A DNA stretch of 64,000 nt from Chloroflexi bacterium HGW-Chloroflexi-10 (GCA_002840755.1 PHBZ01000013.1:62001-126000); one strand, 5' to 3'; numbered from the stretch's first letter, positions 1 to 7,829 are shown. The notes: generated by a model from the sequence alone, not told the origin. Numbers and translations: made by a program.

Positions 1-334
1 TAGTATGTGCCATAAAACCGCGATAACCGGATGTACCCTGGTCAGCCTGGCCGGGTTGTTCAGCTTGATCAGGCTGTTCTGTATCTGCCGGGAGCGTCGC
101 AGTTACCTGCGGATTGTGTGTTTCCGTATCGCCGGATAAGCCAGTGTCAGTCGGTTGAACGTCTTCCGGTTGTACCATCTGTGTTTGTAAGGCAACAATC
201 GTTGCCTGCAAATCATCAGTATTTGCGGTTCCCTGATCTGTATTTTGCCCCAGCGGTAACTGACAGGCAAAACTAAGCAAGCCAACAATAATCAAAATCC
301 ACAATAATCGTTTTTGAGTTAAATTCTTTTGCAT
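1..334 (-). CDS. N-terminal part of a lipoprotein (runs off the left edge)
   Basis: An open frame begins at ATG 334-332 and stays open to base 1, giving at least 111 residues. A GGAGG-containing ribosome site lies just upstream (about 341-349 on the minus strand). The protein opens with MQKNLTQKR, then a hydrophobic stretch and a lipobox LSFAC at about residues 20-24, so it is probably exported and lipidated. The visible mature part is Gln/Thr/Asp/Pro-rich and low in complexity, which suits a flexible linker that tethers a later folded domain. That domain lies outside the window, so no function can be given. It is divergent from greA. Confidence 0.7.
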   Translation of the reverse strand, partial: MQKNLTQKRLLWILIIVGLLSFACQLPLGQNTDQGTANTDDLQATIVALQTQMVQPEDVQPTDTGLSGDTETHNPQVTATLPADTEQPDQAEQPGQADQGTSGYRGFMAHT

Positions 335-573
335 CACTCCATCCTCCATCTCTTTTAAGACGTACCAACCACCGGCTAAGTTCCTTTTTTATAAACCAGA
401 TCTCTGCATTTGGAAGCCCAGGCAAATCTACCTCGATTCCTGATTTTTTCATCTGATTTATACCCACCTGATCCAACGGTAATGATTATGACGTGAGAAA
501 AAATATTTGTCAACAAGAAAGAAAAACAAGTGTCCAGGCCCAATAACCCAATGTTTCCGGATTCCGGATAACG

Positions 574-586
574 AATTCCTGATTCC
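574..586 (+). repeat. Dispersed intergenic repeat AATTCCTGATTCC
   Basis: The exact 13-mer also occurs at 37245-37257, 44444-44456 and 51135-51147, always between genes. Here it follows a related GGATTCCGGAT stretch (559-569). Confidence 0.6.
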
Positions 587-612
587 ATCCATAAATTCGC
601 GTACAAAATATC

Positions 613-641
613 TTGCATTTCAAAAAAATTTATGATAATAT
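613..641 (+). promoter_or_regulatory. Candidate promoter of greA
   Basis: TTGCAT (613-618) and TAATAT (636-641) are separated by 17 bases. This places transcription start about 110 bases before greA and includes the 678-700 hairpin in the leader. Confidence 0.4.
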
Positions 642-677
642 CGTGTAACTTTACAAACGGCTTAACCGATGCAAAAA

Positions 678-700
678 AAATCGCTCCTCAGGAGTGGTTT
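678..700 (+). promoter_or_regulatory. Hairpin in the greA leader
   Basis: AAATCGCTCC and GGAGTGGTTT pair around a TCA loop (10 bp, two G-U pairs). The stem is preceded by an A-run and followed by a T-rich stretch, so it resembles an intrinsic terminator or attenuator 58 bases before the greA start. No gene upstream on this strand needs a terminator. Confidence 0.35.
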
Positions 701-758
701 CTTCGTTTAAGAAACAGAATAAACATCCATCAAAAATTAGTAATAAGAGGGAAGAAAC

Positions 759-1226
759 ATGTCTGTATCATTCCTGACCCAAGAAGGTTATGATGAACTG
801 CAAAACGAATTGGATTTCCTGCGCAACGATAAACGCAAAGAAGTCGCTGAGCGTTTGCATGAGGCCATGGAAGGCGGCGAACTAATCGAAAATGCTGAAT
901 ACGAAGCAGCCAAAAACGAACAGGCATTTGTAGAAGGACGCATCATAGAACTGGAATATCTGTTGGCCACAGCCCGCATTGTTAGCAGCGAAATGTTAAC
1001 AGCCGACAACATCCAGGTAGGATCGCGGGTTGTCATTAAAGAAGTAGGCAGCAGCGAAGAAGAAAACTATACCATTGTAGGCGCCGCGGAAGCGAAGCCC
1101 CAGATTGGTAAGATCTCAAACGAATCGCCTTTGGGCAAGGCTCTGCTCAACCATAAGGCGGGCGATCGTGTTACCGTAAACGCGCCGGCGGGCTCCTTCA
1201 CAGTCGATGTGATAAAAGTGGAATAA
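759..1226 (+). CDS. greA: Transcription elongation factor GreA
   Basis: 155 residues, the usual GreA length. Residues 1-75 form the antiparallel coiled coil, with the tip sequence GELIENAEY; Glu41 and Glu44 fall where E. coli GreA has its catalytic acidic residues Asp41 and Glu44. Residues 80-155 form the FKBP-like domain that binds RNA polymerase. GreA enters the secondary channel of a backtracked polymerase and stimulates cleavage of the 3' RNA end. The ATG at 759 follows AGAGGGAAG. A strong terminator separates it from lysS, so the two are probably separate transcripts although they are neighbours on the same strand. Confidence 0.97.
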   Translation: MSVSFLTQEGYDELQNELDFLRNDKRKEVAERLHEAMEGGELIENAEYEAAKNEQAFVEGRIIELEYLLATARIVSSEMLTADNIQVGSRVVIKEVGSSEEENYTIVGAAEAKPQIGKISNESPLGKALLNHKAGDRVTVNAPAGSFTVDVIKVE

Positions 1227-1242
1227 CCCAAACAGGAACCGC

Positions 1243-1279
1243 AACGCCCCGCCCGCGTAAAACTGGACGGGGCGTTTTT
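1243..1279 (+). terminator. Intrinsic terminator after greA
   Basis: AACGCCCCG (1243-1251) pairs with CGGGGCGTT (1268-1276) and is followed by TTTC; the T-run begins inside the stem. Confidence 0.85.
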
Positions 1280-1314
1280 CTTGAAATACAATATAGATCG
1301 AAAGGTACTATTTT

Positions 1315-2862
1315 ATGGAACGCAATGAACTTGAAAAAATACGTTTAGAAAAAATAGCGCGTATGCGTGCCCAAGGGATTGAACCCTACCCAACCACTGC
1401 GCAGATCACCCACCGCAACCTGGCTGCTATCCAGGCTTTTGAAACCGCCGAACAGACCGAACAGGCTGATCCGGTAGCTGCCACACTCGCTGGTCGCATC
1501 CGTGCTATGCGCCCAATGGGCAAAATTGCCTTCGCGCATATTGAAGATGGTACTGCCCGTATCCAACTCTTTTTCCGCATCAATGATATTGGCGAAGACG
1601 GTATGCAGCGCCTTAAAGATGATTTTGATCTGGGTGACTATATCGAAGGCAGCGGCACGTTATTCCGTACCAAAACCGGCGAAATCTCCTTGCATGTACA
1701 CGCCTTCCGTATCCTCGCCAAAGCCGTCACTCCCTTGCCGGCTGCCAAAGATGAAGTGGTGGATGGCAAAGTGGTGCGTCACGCCACCTTCAACGACCCG
1801 GAAAATCGTTACCGCCAGCGCTATGCCGACCTGGCCGTCAACCCCGAGGTGCGCGAGATCTTCCGCGCGCGCGCCGGCGTAGTCCGTGCCGTGCGTGATT
1901 TTCTGGATGCCCAGGATTTTCTCGAAGTGGAAACCCCCATCCTACAGCCCATTTACGGCGGTGCTGCAGCAAAACCCTTTGTCACCTACCATAATCAGCT
2001 CAAACAGGAGCTCTACCTGCGTATCTCCTTTGAACTCTACCTCAAACGTCTGATCGTGGGTGGTTTCGATCGCGTCTATGAAATCGGCCGCGACTTTCGC
2101 AACGAGGGTGTTTCCTTTAAACACAACCCGGAATTCACTCAGGTGGAGTTCTACATGGCTTATGCCAATTATCACCAGATTATGGAACTGACCGAGAACA
2201 TGGTGGCGTATGTCTGCGATCAGGTGCTCGGTAAACGTACCATCGAATTCCGCGGGCACACCCTGGATGTTTCCCCGCCCTGGCGGCGTTTGGAACTGCG
2301 CCAGGGGTTAATCGAAGCCTGCGGCATTGATATCAATGCCCACACCACCGCGGAAAGCCTGGAGGGCGCCATGAAAGCCAAGGGTTATCCCTTCAAACCC
2401 GGCGGTGCACGCGGCAAATTGATCGACACGTTGATCGGTGATTATCTGGAACCCACCTTGGTACAGCCCACCTTCCTCTACGATTATCCGCGTGATATTT
2501 CTCCATTGGCAAAAAGCAAACCGGGCGACCCGACTACCGTGGAACGCTTCGAGGGATTTGTGGCCGGCATGGAACTGTGCAACGCCTTCACCGAGTTGAA
2601 TGATCCCATCGACCAGGAAGCCCGCTTCCAGGAAATGAGTGTTGATTACACATCGGATGACGAAGAACAACATCCCATGGATGAGGATTATCTGCGCGCC
2701 ATGTCTTACGGTATGCCGCCCACTGGTGGCTTCGGCATGGGCATTGACCGCCTCGTCATGCTGCTCACCAACCAGCAAACTATCCGCGAAGTGCTCCTCT
2801 TCCCTCACCTGCGCAAGCTGGAATCAGATACACCACCAACCACGCTGCTGCCGCCACTATAA
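1315..2862 (+). CDS. lysS: Lysyl-tRNA synthetase, class II
   Basis: 515 residues, typical of class II LysRS. The N-terminal OB-fold anticodon-binding domain (about 60-160) includes the GRIRAMRPMGKIAFAHIED stretch. The class II catalytic core follows: motif 2 is FDRVYEIGRDFRNEGVSFKHNPEF and is split here as YEIGRDFRNEG and KHNPEF; motif 3 is GFGMGIDRLVMLL near the C-terminus. It charges tRNA-Lys with lysine using ATP. AAAGG lies about ten bases before the ATG. The gene is flanked by terminators on both sides, which suggests a monocistronic unit. Confidence 0.97.
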   Translation: MERNELEKIRLEKIARMRAQGIEPYPTTAQITHRNLAAIQAFETAEQTEQADPVAATLAGRIRAMRPMGKIAFAHIEDGTARIQLFFRINDIGEDGMQRLKDDFDLGDYIEGSGTLFRTKTGEISLHVHAFRILAKAVTPLPAAKDEVVDGKVVRHATFNDPENRYRQRYADLAVNPEVREIFRARAGVVRAVRDFLDAQDFLEVETPILQPIYGGAAAKPFVTYHNQLKQELYLRISFELYLKRLIVGGFDRVYEIGRDFRNEGVSFKHNPEFTQVEFYMAYANYHQIMELTENMVAYVCDQVLGKRTIEFRGHTLDVSPPWRRLELRQGLIEACGIDINAHTTAESLEGAMKAKGYPFKPGGARGKLIDTLIGDYLEPTLVQPTFLYDYPRDISPLAKSKPGDPTTVERFEGFVAGMELCNAFTELNDPIDQEARFQEMSVDYTSDDEEQHPMDEDYLRAMSYGMPPTGGFGMGIDRLVMLLTNQQTIREVLLFPHLRKLESDTPPTTLLPPL

Positions 2863-2917
2863 TTACTTTTTTTCAACTTACGTAAAATCAAATAATAAAA
2901 CCAGGAAATAAAACAAG

Positions 2918-2952
2918 TAGCCGGGAACAAATACTATTCTCGGCTATTTTTA
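2918..2952 (+). terminator. Intrinsic terminator after lysS
   Basis: TAGCCGGGA (2918-2926) pairs with TCTCGGCTA (2938-2946), followed by TTTTTA. It sits between lysS and the convergent polymerase gene. Confidence 0.8.
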
Positions 2953-2991
2953 TATTCTTTCTTCGCGGCTTCGTGTGGAATTATTTTTTCT

Positions 2992-5304
2992 CTACTTCAT
3001 GTTTTCTTCGTGTAACTTCATCGTTTCGCGTGAGAACAACTTCCGCCATTCTGCTTCTTCTTCATGCGGCGGCAGCAGAACGGAATGCCGCCCTTGCGGC
3101 AGGGCAAACTCAAACGTCAGTTGGATACCACCCTTAAGCCAGGCGCGTAGTTCATCCTCGGGCAGCCCCATCGGCTGAAAGACCGCCGAAGCGGCACGTA
3201 CCGCCAGTTCGTAATAGCGTGCCCGGTCTACGCGGCGTGCATCCAGGCGCTCTGGCAAATCCCAGGCATGCACCTCGCCGCCACGCAAATAGAGCAGCCG
3301 TACCCGCTGACCAGGGCGCAATGCTTTACCCTGCACCTGCAATTGCATGGCAGCTCGTGCGCCGGCTGTCATGCTCTTATATTCCTGTGGTTCGCGGCTG
3401 AGACGCAGCGCCACCAGCAGATCGGGCAATGGTACCCGTCCATCACGCAGATCTGCCAGGTGGCGTCGTAAAATCGCCAACGCGCCCGGCAGGTAAGCCG
3501 GTAGATCAGCCGCATCTTCAGCCAGCGCCAGATACTCTAGCAAATCCATTTGTAAGCGTGCCACCCACGCGCAGGTATCCCTGCGGCGTGCTTCCAATCC
3601 ACGCACTTTTAACGAACCATCCTGAAAAACGCCAAAATAACGATTGGGTACCGGCACGCGCTCATCCACCCGTGAGGACAAAAAAGCCACCCATCGGTAA
3701 ATACCATCCAGCGCAATAGACAACCCCGTTCGTTCCACAACCTCATGCAGCAGCGCCGTAAAATCCTGCGGTTCATTCTTCCCGGGTTGAAAAACCCATA
3801 AACCATCCACATACATGTGCAGCACACGGTAGCCCATATCTTCAGCGGCTTCTTTGGCGCGCATCAGTGCCTCGCGTCCCCCCGCCGTGACCGCTTCGTG
3901 CGCTTCAATGCGTCCAAAACGTGCATTTTTATAACCCAGGTAACCAAAACAGGTCACCAGCAGCCACTTATGCGCGCTGGAACGGGCCTTATCCAGCTTG
4001 CGGCGCGGATCCCATTTGGGCATTGTTCCCAAGCGTTGTTTCAACGCCACCCGCTTCTCCAGCAGCGGCGCCAGTGTCAATGGGATCAGCCCGGGCGGTT
4101 CGGCTGAATCTTCCAGCAGCCCGGGCTTGCCCGTCTCCGGGGAGATATTACAGCGCACCATAATCGCCGGGTACATCGAAACAAAATCAATAGCACCTAC
4201 ATCCCGGTGCAGCCCAATCACCGGCTGGTAAATTAATCCACCCAGGTCAGATTGAATCAACTCCAACGCCGTCTTGGGGCGTTCCCCCTGCTGTTTATGC
4301 CACGGTACCAAAATATTTTTGCGCAGCGCCGTCAGTACCTGCATGGAGGAAATACCGGTACCCGGGGAGGTGCGCGCCGCCACCTGCACCGGTTGAGCCG
4401 TTACACATGCCATTTCCAGTATACCCTCCATACCAAAATCACCCCAGAACAGCGCGTTTTGCCGGTCTATGTGCCAGCGCCCAAACAGATGAATCTGCCG
4501 GCCGCTGTACATCACCTGCCCATAAGAGAAATACGAGCGTTCCGGACGCTGCAGGTAAGTGCGTTCGGCCTCACGGTTAAGCGCCAATGGTAGCTGCTGC
4601 CGGGCGCATAGCTCAAACAAAGTGGGTAGCAGCCATGTATCGCCCCAGCGCGTCAGCAATACATCCGGGTCGCAGCGCAAGAGCAGCGCCTGTAAATTAA
4701 TCAGCAGTGCACGCGGTACATGCAAAGAAAAGCGATAACTGCGCCCAGCGCAATACACCAGCAGCGCGCGTGGTTCGGCATGCTCCGGGTCGCAGTCCGG
4801 TTCCAGTTGCATATAGGTAAGCTGCGGCTGTTCCGGATCCAGTTCCCAAGGTAAATTCTCCACCACCAGCTTTTGCACCAGACTGTTATCATAATACTCC
4901 GCCCGGCAGCGGCACAAGGGAAAGCTGCCATACACTGCCGCGTGTCGCAGCGCCAGGCTGATGTCGGCGTCGTAATAGCTGAGCGCCGGAAAGGCAGTTA
5001 ATACCTCGTGAAACAGACGCGGCTGGGCCGCTGGGGAACTCACTTCCACCGCCAGCAAATCCAACAACGTGGACTGGAAGAGATCGTTCCCCTGGGTACG
5101 GCTCAGGCGCGGTTGAACCGGGTGCCCGGCCAGAAATTTCCACACCTGGCGCAGCATCTGTGGTGGGCCGCCCACAAAAAAACGCACCCCAAAGCTTTGG
5201 CGCAGGCGTAAACGCTCCCCCCTATCCGTCAGCAGCCACAACACCACGCCGGGCGCTTGCGTATCTTCAAATACATCCAGCAGCCAGCCGCTAACCTGTT
5301 GCAT
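2992..5304 (-). CDS. Family B DNA polymerase of PolB2 type with a substituted active site
   Basis: 770 residues. Family B motifs are in order: motif A DFVSMYPAIM near residue 370 keeps its Asp; motif B has the Lys in HKWLLV and the FGYLGYKNARFG stretch near 445-460; motif C near 498-503 reads YVDGLW where active enzymes have YGDTDS, so the second, metal-binding Asp is missing. The N-terminal exonuclease region lacks a clear DxE motif; GDTWLLPTL near 220 may be what remains of Exo II. Thumb-like KVRGLEARRRD follows. Such substitutions are characteristic of archaeal PolB2 (Dpo2), which is induced by DNA damage. The ATG lies inside the end of the upstream gene (14-base overlap), so translation is coupled. 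It is the last gene of a probable SOS operon. PolB family is sure; the PolB2 assignment is inferred from motifs. Confidence 0.85.
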   Translation of the reverse strand: MQQVSGWLLDVFEDTQAPGVVLWLLTDRGERLRLRQSFGVRFFVGGPPQMLRQVWKFLAGHPVQPRLSRTQGNDLFQSTLLDLLAVEVSSPAAQPRLFHEVLTAFPALSYYDADISLALRHAAVYGSFPLCRCRAEYYDNSLVQKLVVENLPWELDPEQPQLTYMQLEPDCDPEHAEPRALLVYCAGRSYRFSLHVPRALLINLQALLLRCDPDVLLTRWGDTWLLPTLFELCARQQLPLALNREAERTYLQRPERSYFSYGQVMYSGRQIHLFGRWHIDRQNALFWGDFGMEGILEMACVTAQPVQVAARTSPGTGISSMQVLTALRKNILVPWHKQQGERPKTALELIQSDLGGLIYQPVIGLHRDVGAIDFVSMYPAIMVRCNISPETGKPGLLEDSAEPPGLIPLTLAPLLEKRVALKQRLGTMPKWDPRRKLDKARSSAHKWLLVTCFGYLGYKNARFGRIEAHEAVTAGGREALMRAKEAAEDMGYRVLHMYVDGLWVFQPGKNEPQDFTALLHEVVERTGLSIALDGIYRWVAFLSSRVDERVPVPNRYFGVFQDGSLKVRGLEARRRDTCAWVARLQMDLLEYLALAEDAADLPAYLPGALAILRRHLADLRDGRVPLPDLLVALRLSREPQEYKSMTAGARAAMQLQVQGKALRPGQRVRLLYLRGGEVHAWDLPERLDARRVDRARYYELAVRAASAVFQPMGLPEDELRAWLKGGIQLTFEFALPQGRHSVLLPPHEEEAEWRKLFSRETMKLHEENMK

Positions 5305-5563
5305 TCATCTCCTGCTTCAAGCGTTCCACTTCATCCCGCAAGCGCTGCACCTGCTTGTGCTCTTCCAACAGCATGGCGATTAAGAAAGTTTCCATCGGCA
5401 GCACATGCGTTGCATAGGTCGCCGCCGCAATATGCTGGCGCGCATAACTCAGTAATTCATCCAGAACCAACTGGTCACTGCGCCGCAAAGCCCGCCGAAA
5501 ACGTGCCAGAGCCTGCTCTTCCTGATAAAATACCTGGGTTACAGAAGGAATCGTTCTACCCAT
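5291..5563 (-). CDS. Small helical protein of the PolB2 operon
   Basis: 90 residues, no family recognised. It is mostly helical, with a C-terminal heptad-like stretch (EEHKQVQRLRDEVERLKQ, about residues 66-84) that could form a coiled coil. It lies three bases after the RecA-like gene and overlaps the polymerase start by 14 bases, so it is almost certainly translated with them. A role as an adaptor between the RecA-like protein and the polymerase is plausible from position only. Confidence 0.75.
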   Translation of the reverse strand: MGRTIPSVTQVFYQEEQALARFRRALRRSDQLVLDELLSYARQHIAAATYATHVLPMETFLIAMLLEEHKQVQRLRDEVERLKQEMNATG

Positions 5564-5566
5564 ACC

Positions 5567-6139
5567 TCACCCCACCTCTCCGGGCAATAATGAAAGCTGC
5601 CTGACTGCCGGCAAACGTTCCTCCACTTGTGATTCCAACTCCAGGCGCAAACTGCCCGCACGCGCCTTCAGAATTTCAAACAACACTACCCGCTCCTCAC
5701 AAATTGTAGCCGGCAGGCGCGTGCTCACGAGCACCGGTGCCAGTTTGCTGTGCAATTCCAGGCGGTTCAACACCCGTAGCAAGAGCCGCCGGCTTTCATG
5801 CAATTGCACACTCTCGTCATAAAACGTGGTTAGCAGGTCAAACACCAGCAGCGGGCTAATCTCCGGCTGCCATTCATTTAATAGAGTATCCACCTGGTAA
5901 CAGGTAAAAGCCCGCGAAAGCTGGATGCGTTGTAAACCGGCCCGCGGATCATGGTTCTGGCGACGAATAGCCCGTGCCACCGGATAGGCATTGAAACGAT
6001 TGCCGCCATCTAAAACTCGCACACTGTCCTGAATCGCCAACCAGGCTGCCAATTCCAGCATCCAGGCGTTAGCGGCATGTTCACCAAGTACTAATACCAA
6101 TTGATTGGGCATTTGAGTCGGAAATAAACTATTCATCAT
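5567..6139 (-). CDS. RecA/RadA-like protein without a P-loop
   Basis: 190 residues. The core resembles a RecA/RadA ATPase: VRVLDGGNRFN (about 40-50) resembles the strand with the DTEG segment, RIQLSRAFTCYQ (about 71-82) resembles the conserved RAFxxxHQ stretch of RadA, and PLLVFDLLTTF (about 96-106) resembles the Walker B strand. The Walker A site is lost: the equivalent loop is LGEHAANAWML with no GKT/S. Small RecA paralogues next to error-prone polymerases are known (ImuA with ImuB/DnaE2 in bacteria). The ATG follows a GGGGG run. It is second in the operon; a 97-base gap with phased GTTTA repeats separates it from the regulator gene. The RecA-like assignment is by pattern and needs a profile search. 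Confidence 0.65.
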   Translation of the reverse strand: MMNSLFPTQMPNQLVLVLGEHAANAWMLELAAWLAIQDSVRVLDGGNRFNAYPVARAIRRQNHDPRAGLQRIQLSRAFTCYQVDTLLNEWQPEISPLLVFDLLTTFYDESVQLHESRRLLLRVLNRLELHSKLAPVLVSTRLPATICEERVVLFEILKARAGSLRLELESQVEERLPAVRQLSLLPGEVG

Positions 6140-6195
6140 ACCCCCATCATAACTGTAGTAGAACTATTTTTCTATCCCACTTCGGGGGATTTTTC

Positions 6196-6231
6196 GTTTA
6201 ACATAGTTTAAAAATCGTTTAAAAAAGTTTA
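6196..6231. repeat. Four GTTTA repeats phased at one helical turn
   Basis: GTTTA begins at 6196, 6206, 6217 and 6227 (steps of 10, 11 and 10 bases). The last copy overlaps the stop codon of the regulator gene. Such phasing puts all copies on one face of the helix and suggests a binding site between the regulator and the rest of the operon. Confidence 0.5.
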
Positions 6232-6630
6232 TTCCCAGGCGCCAAAATCCCAATCAGCCAGTAAATAGCGCAGTTCCATGCGATTAGGCAGTCCGAATTT
6301 GATCAGCACATTATGCACATGGCTGCGCACTGTTTCTGGTGCAATAGCCAACCGTTCGGCAATCTGGCTGGTCTTGTAATGCAAACATACCAGCGCTACC
6401 ACCTCTCGTTCGCGTTCCGAAAGCGACTGCCACTTATGCCAGGTTTCCAACTCCACATCCACGCTATGGAGTTCTTTATCCACCAGGTCGGCGGCCACCT
6501 TCTGCGGCGTAGAACGGCGATATACCGCCAGCCTCTCTAAAGAAACCAGCAATTCTTCATCAAACGCATATTCGCGTTTCCGCGTATTTCGCCTGCTCAA
6601 CCACCTGTCCAACCATCGCAAAAGATTCAT
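6229..6630 (-). CDS. LuxR/NarL-type DNA-binding regulator, first gene of the PolB2 operon
   Basis: 133 residues. The C-terminal half is a GerE-type helix-turn-helix: LSEREREVVALVCLHYKTSQ, then IAERLAIAPETVRSHVHNVL and a final FGLPNRMELRYLL. The N-terminal 60 residues are basic then helical and are not a receiver domain, so it is not a phosphorylation-controlled response regulator. The ATG at 6630 lies 6-7 bases after the -10 element of the 6637-6665 promoter, so its mRNA could be leaderless. It may regulate its own operon through the phased repeats just downstream, but nothing in the sequence proves that. Confidence 0.85.
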   Translation of the reverse strand: MNLLRWLDRWLSRRNTRKREYAFDEELLVSLERLAVYRRSTPQKVAADLVDKELHSVDVELETWHKWQSLSEREREVVALVCLHYKTSQIAERLAIAPETVRSHVHNVLIKFGLPNRMELRYLLADWDFGAWE

Positions 6631-6636
6631 ATTTCT

Positions 6637-6665
6637 ATTCTATAGAACAAAAGTTCTTTCGTCAA
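6637..6665 (-). promoter_or_regulatory. Promoter with a LexA-type SOS box in its spacer
   Basis: Read on the minus strand: TTGACG (6665-6660), a 17-base spacer, and TAGAAT (6642-6637). The spacer contains the perfect palindrome AGAACAAAAGTTCT (6644-6657), which matches the GAAC-N4-GTTC box bound by LexA of the Bacillus/actinobacterial type. A repressor here would block RNA polymerase directly. Confidence 0.8.
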
Positions 6666-6725
6666 GTAAAAATGAGCTAAAATCGCTTTCTCTGTTTCTG
6701 GCATACCCCGCCAGCCAATCCTTCG

Positions 6726-7220
6726 CTAAATGTCCCAGTTCTTATGGTTATTTGTGCTCTCGGTCACCAGATCAATCTTTCGGCAAATCACTCTGCGTTT
6801 GACCGGGGTTGAAAGAACAATGGATGTCGTCGTCTGTCCGTAGCTGCCCAGAATCTCCAGCAGCTTTTCGAGATGCGCGATGGATGCTACGGAAGCTACC
6901 ACCATAAAACAATCATTCCCCGTGAGGTTATAACAGGTTGTCACCTCTGGCATATCGCGCACCATAGCGACAAGCTCTTTTGAGCGTCCATGATTGATAC
7001 GCAATTGAATAACAACGGAAATAGGCAAACCTAGGGCAGATAAGTTCACTGCCGCATGGTAACCGCTAATGATGCCAGCGTCTTCCATTTTGCGTACCCG
7101 CTCTGCAACTGCCGGCGCAGTTAGCCCAACATGCTTACCCAACTCGGCAAATGATATCCGCGCATTCTCCTGAAGTGCCTGGAGAATGGCTCGAGAGGTC
7201 TCATCAAGCTGATCTATCAT
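6726..7220 (-). CDS. Lrp/AsnC family transcriptional regulator
   Basis: 164 residues, the normal family length. The N-terminal winged helix-turn-helix reads LDETSRAILQALQENARISF, then ELGKHVGLTAPAVAERVRKME; the C-terminal RAM domain (about 70-145) includes VTTCYNLTGNDCFMVVAS, the effector-binding and oligomer interface. Members sense amino acids and usually repress themselves. It is divergent from the DUF2917 gene, which is the most likely local target. The ATG at 7220 has no strong ribosome site visible. Confidence 0.93.
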   Translation of the reverse strand: MIDQLDETSRAILQALQENARISFAELGKHVGLTAPAVAERVRKMEDAGIISGYHAAVNLSALGLPISVVIQLRINHGRSKELVAMVRDMPEVTTCYNLTGNDCFMVVASVASIAHLEKLLEILGSYGQTTTSIVLSTPVKRRVICRKIDLVTESTNNHKNWDI

Positions 7221-7289
7221 ATCAAAACCCTTTCCGGTTTTTTACAACAAAAAAATAAGCAATATATCAAAAATTCTTTCGATTATCTG

Positions 7290-7318
7290 TTGCGTAAAGC
7301 ATTTCACCTAATTATACT
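7290..7318 (+). promoter_or_regulatory. Promoter of the DUF2917 gene
   Basis: TTGCGT (7290-7295) and TATACT (7313-7318) are 17 bases apart. It lies in the divergent region with lrp, where autoregulation and cross-regulation are possible. Confidence 0.5.
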
Positions 7319-7406
7319 AAGGCAACAAATATAAATCAACAACCACCCTCAACCCCGTATTACTCAGATGATACAACTTTTCTTTTAATTTGGAGGTATA
7401 ACGAAT

Positions 7407-7829
7407 ATGACTACAAACAACAATATCAATTTGACGGACACCAATTTTCGCTTGCAATACCACAGCGAGAATACGTCTTGCGCTGAAAATAATTCTTACC
7501 ACACTGAAATACTCTATCCTCTCAGTCATAAGGCAAACTATTCAGCCGTAGAAAAATGCCTTGCGCAGAATTCCCTTTTACACCTTAAAGGTGACCACAG
7601 CGGAGAAAGGCTTACCAGTGTTAACGGAGTGATTTGGATCACACAGTCGAACAACCTTGAAGATATATTTTTATGCACCGGTGAATCATTCGATATCACC
7701 CAAAAAGGCTCCCTCGTAATCCAGGCAATGGACGAAATTCGCCTGAAAATATCCTCAATTCCGGGATCACACAAAGTTGGTCTTAGCTTTAGAAGCGCCG
7801 TGCAGCATATGTTTAATCACTTTCTGTAA
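7407..7829 (+). CDS. DUF2917 family protein
   Basis: 140 residues, soluble, no signal peptide. The core LHLKGDHSGERLTSVNGVIW and ITQSNNLEDIFLCTGESFDI, followed by an alternating beta pattern, matches the DUF2917 (cupin-like) family, whose function is unknown. The ATG follows a good GGAGGT site. It is divergent from the Lrp-type gene and closed by a strong terminator, so it is a single-gene transcript. The first 50 residues are Asn/Ser-rich and not part of the domain. Confidence 0.75.
   Translation: MTTNNNINLTDTNFRLQYHSENTSCAENNSYHTEILYPLSHKANYSAVEKCLAQNSLLHLKGDHSGERLTSVNGVIWITQSNNLEDIFLCTGESFDITQKGSLVIQAMDEIRLKISSIPGSHKVGLSFRSAVQHMFNHFL

Larger units (their letters stand above)
335..758. other. 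Intergenic region upstream of greA
   Basis: This 424-base region separates the divergent lipoprotein and greA. It contains one copy of the dispersed AATTCCTGATTCC repeat (574-586), a greA promoter candidate (613-641) and a hairpin in the leader (678-700). Small ORFs here lack ribosome sites and recognisable sequence, so I do not call them. Confidence 0.6.

Noticed and set aside
376..618. 80-residue frame on the minus strand upstream of greA
   Set aside because: It has no ribosome site, crosses a dispersed repeat and the greA promoter, and matches nothing I recognise.
6174..6195. ATCCC/GGGAT hairpin with a T-run between the regulator and the RecA-like gene
   Set aside because: It would terminate only on the plus strand, where no gene ends here; on the operon's strand there is no T-run.
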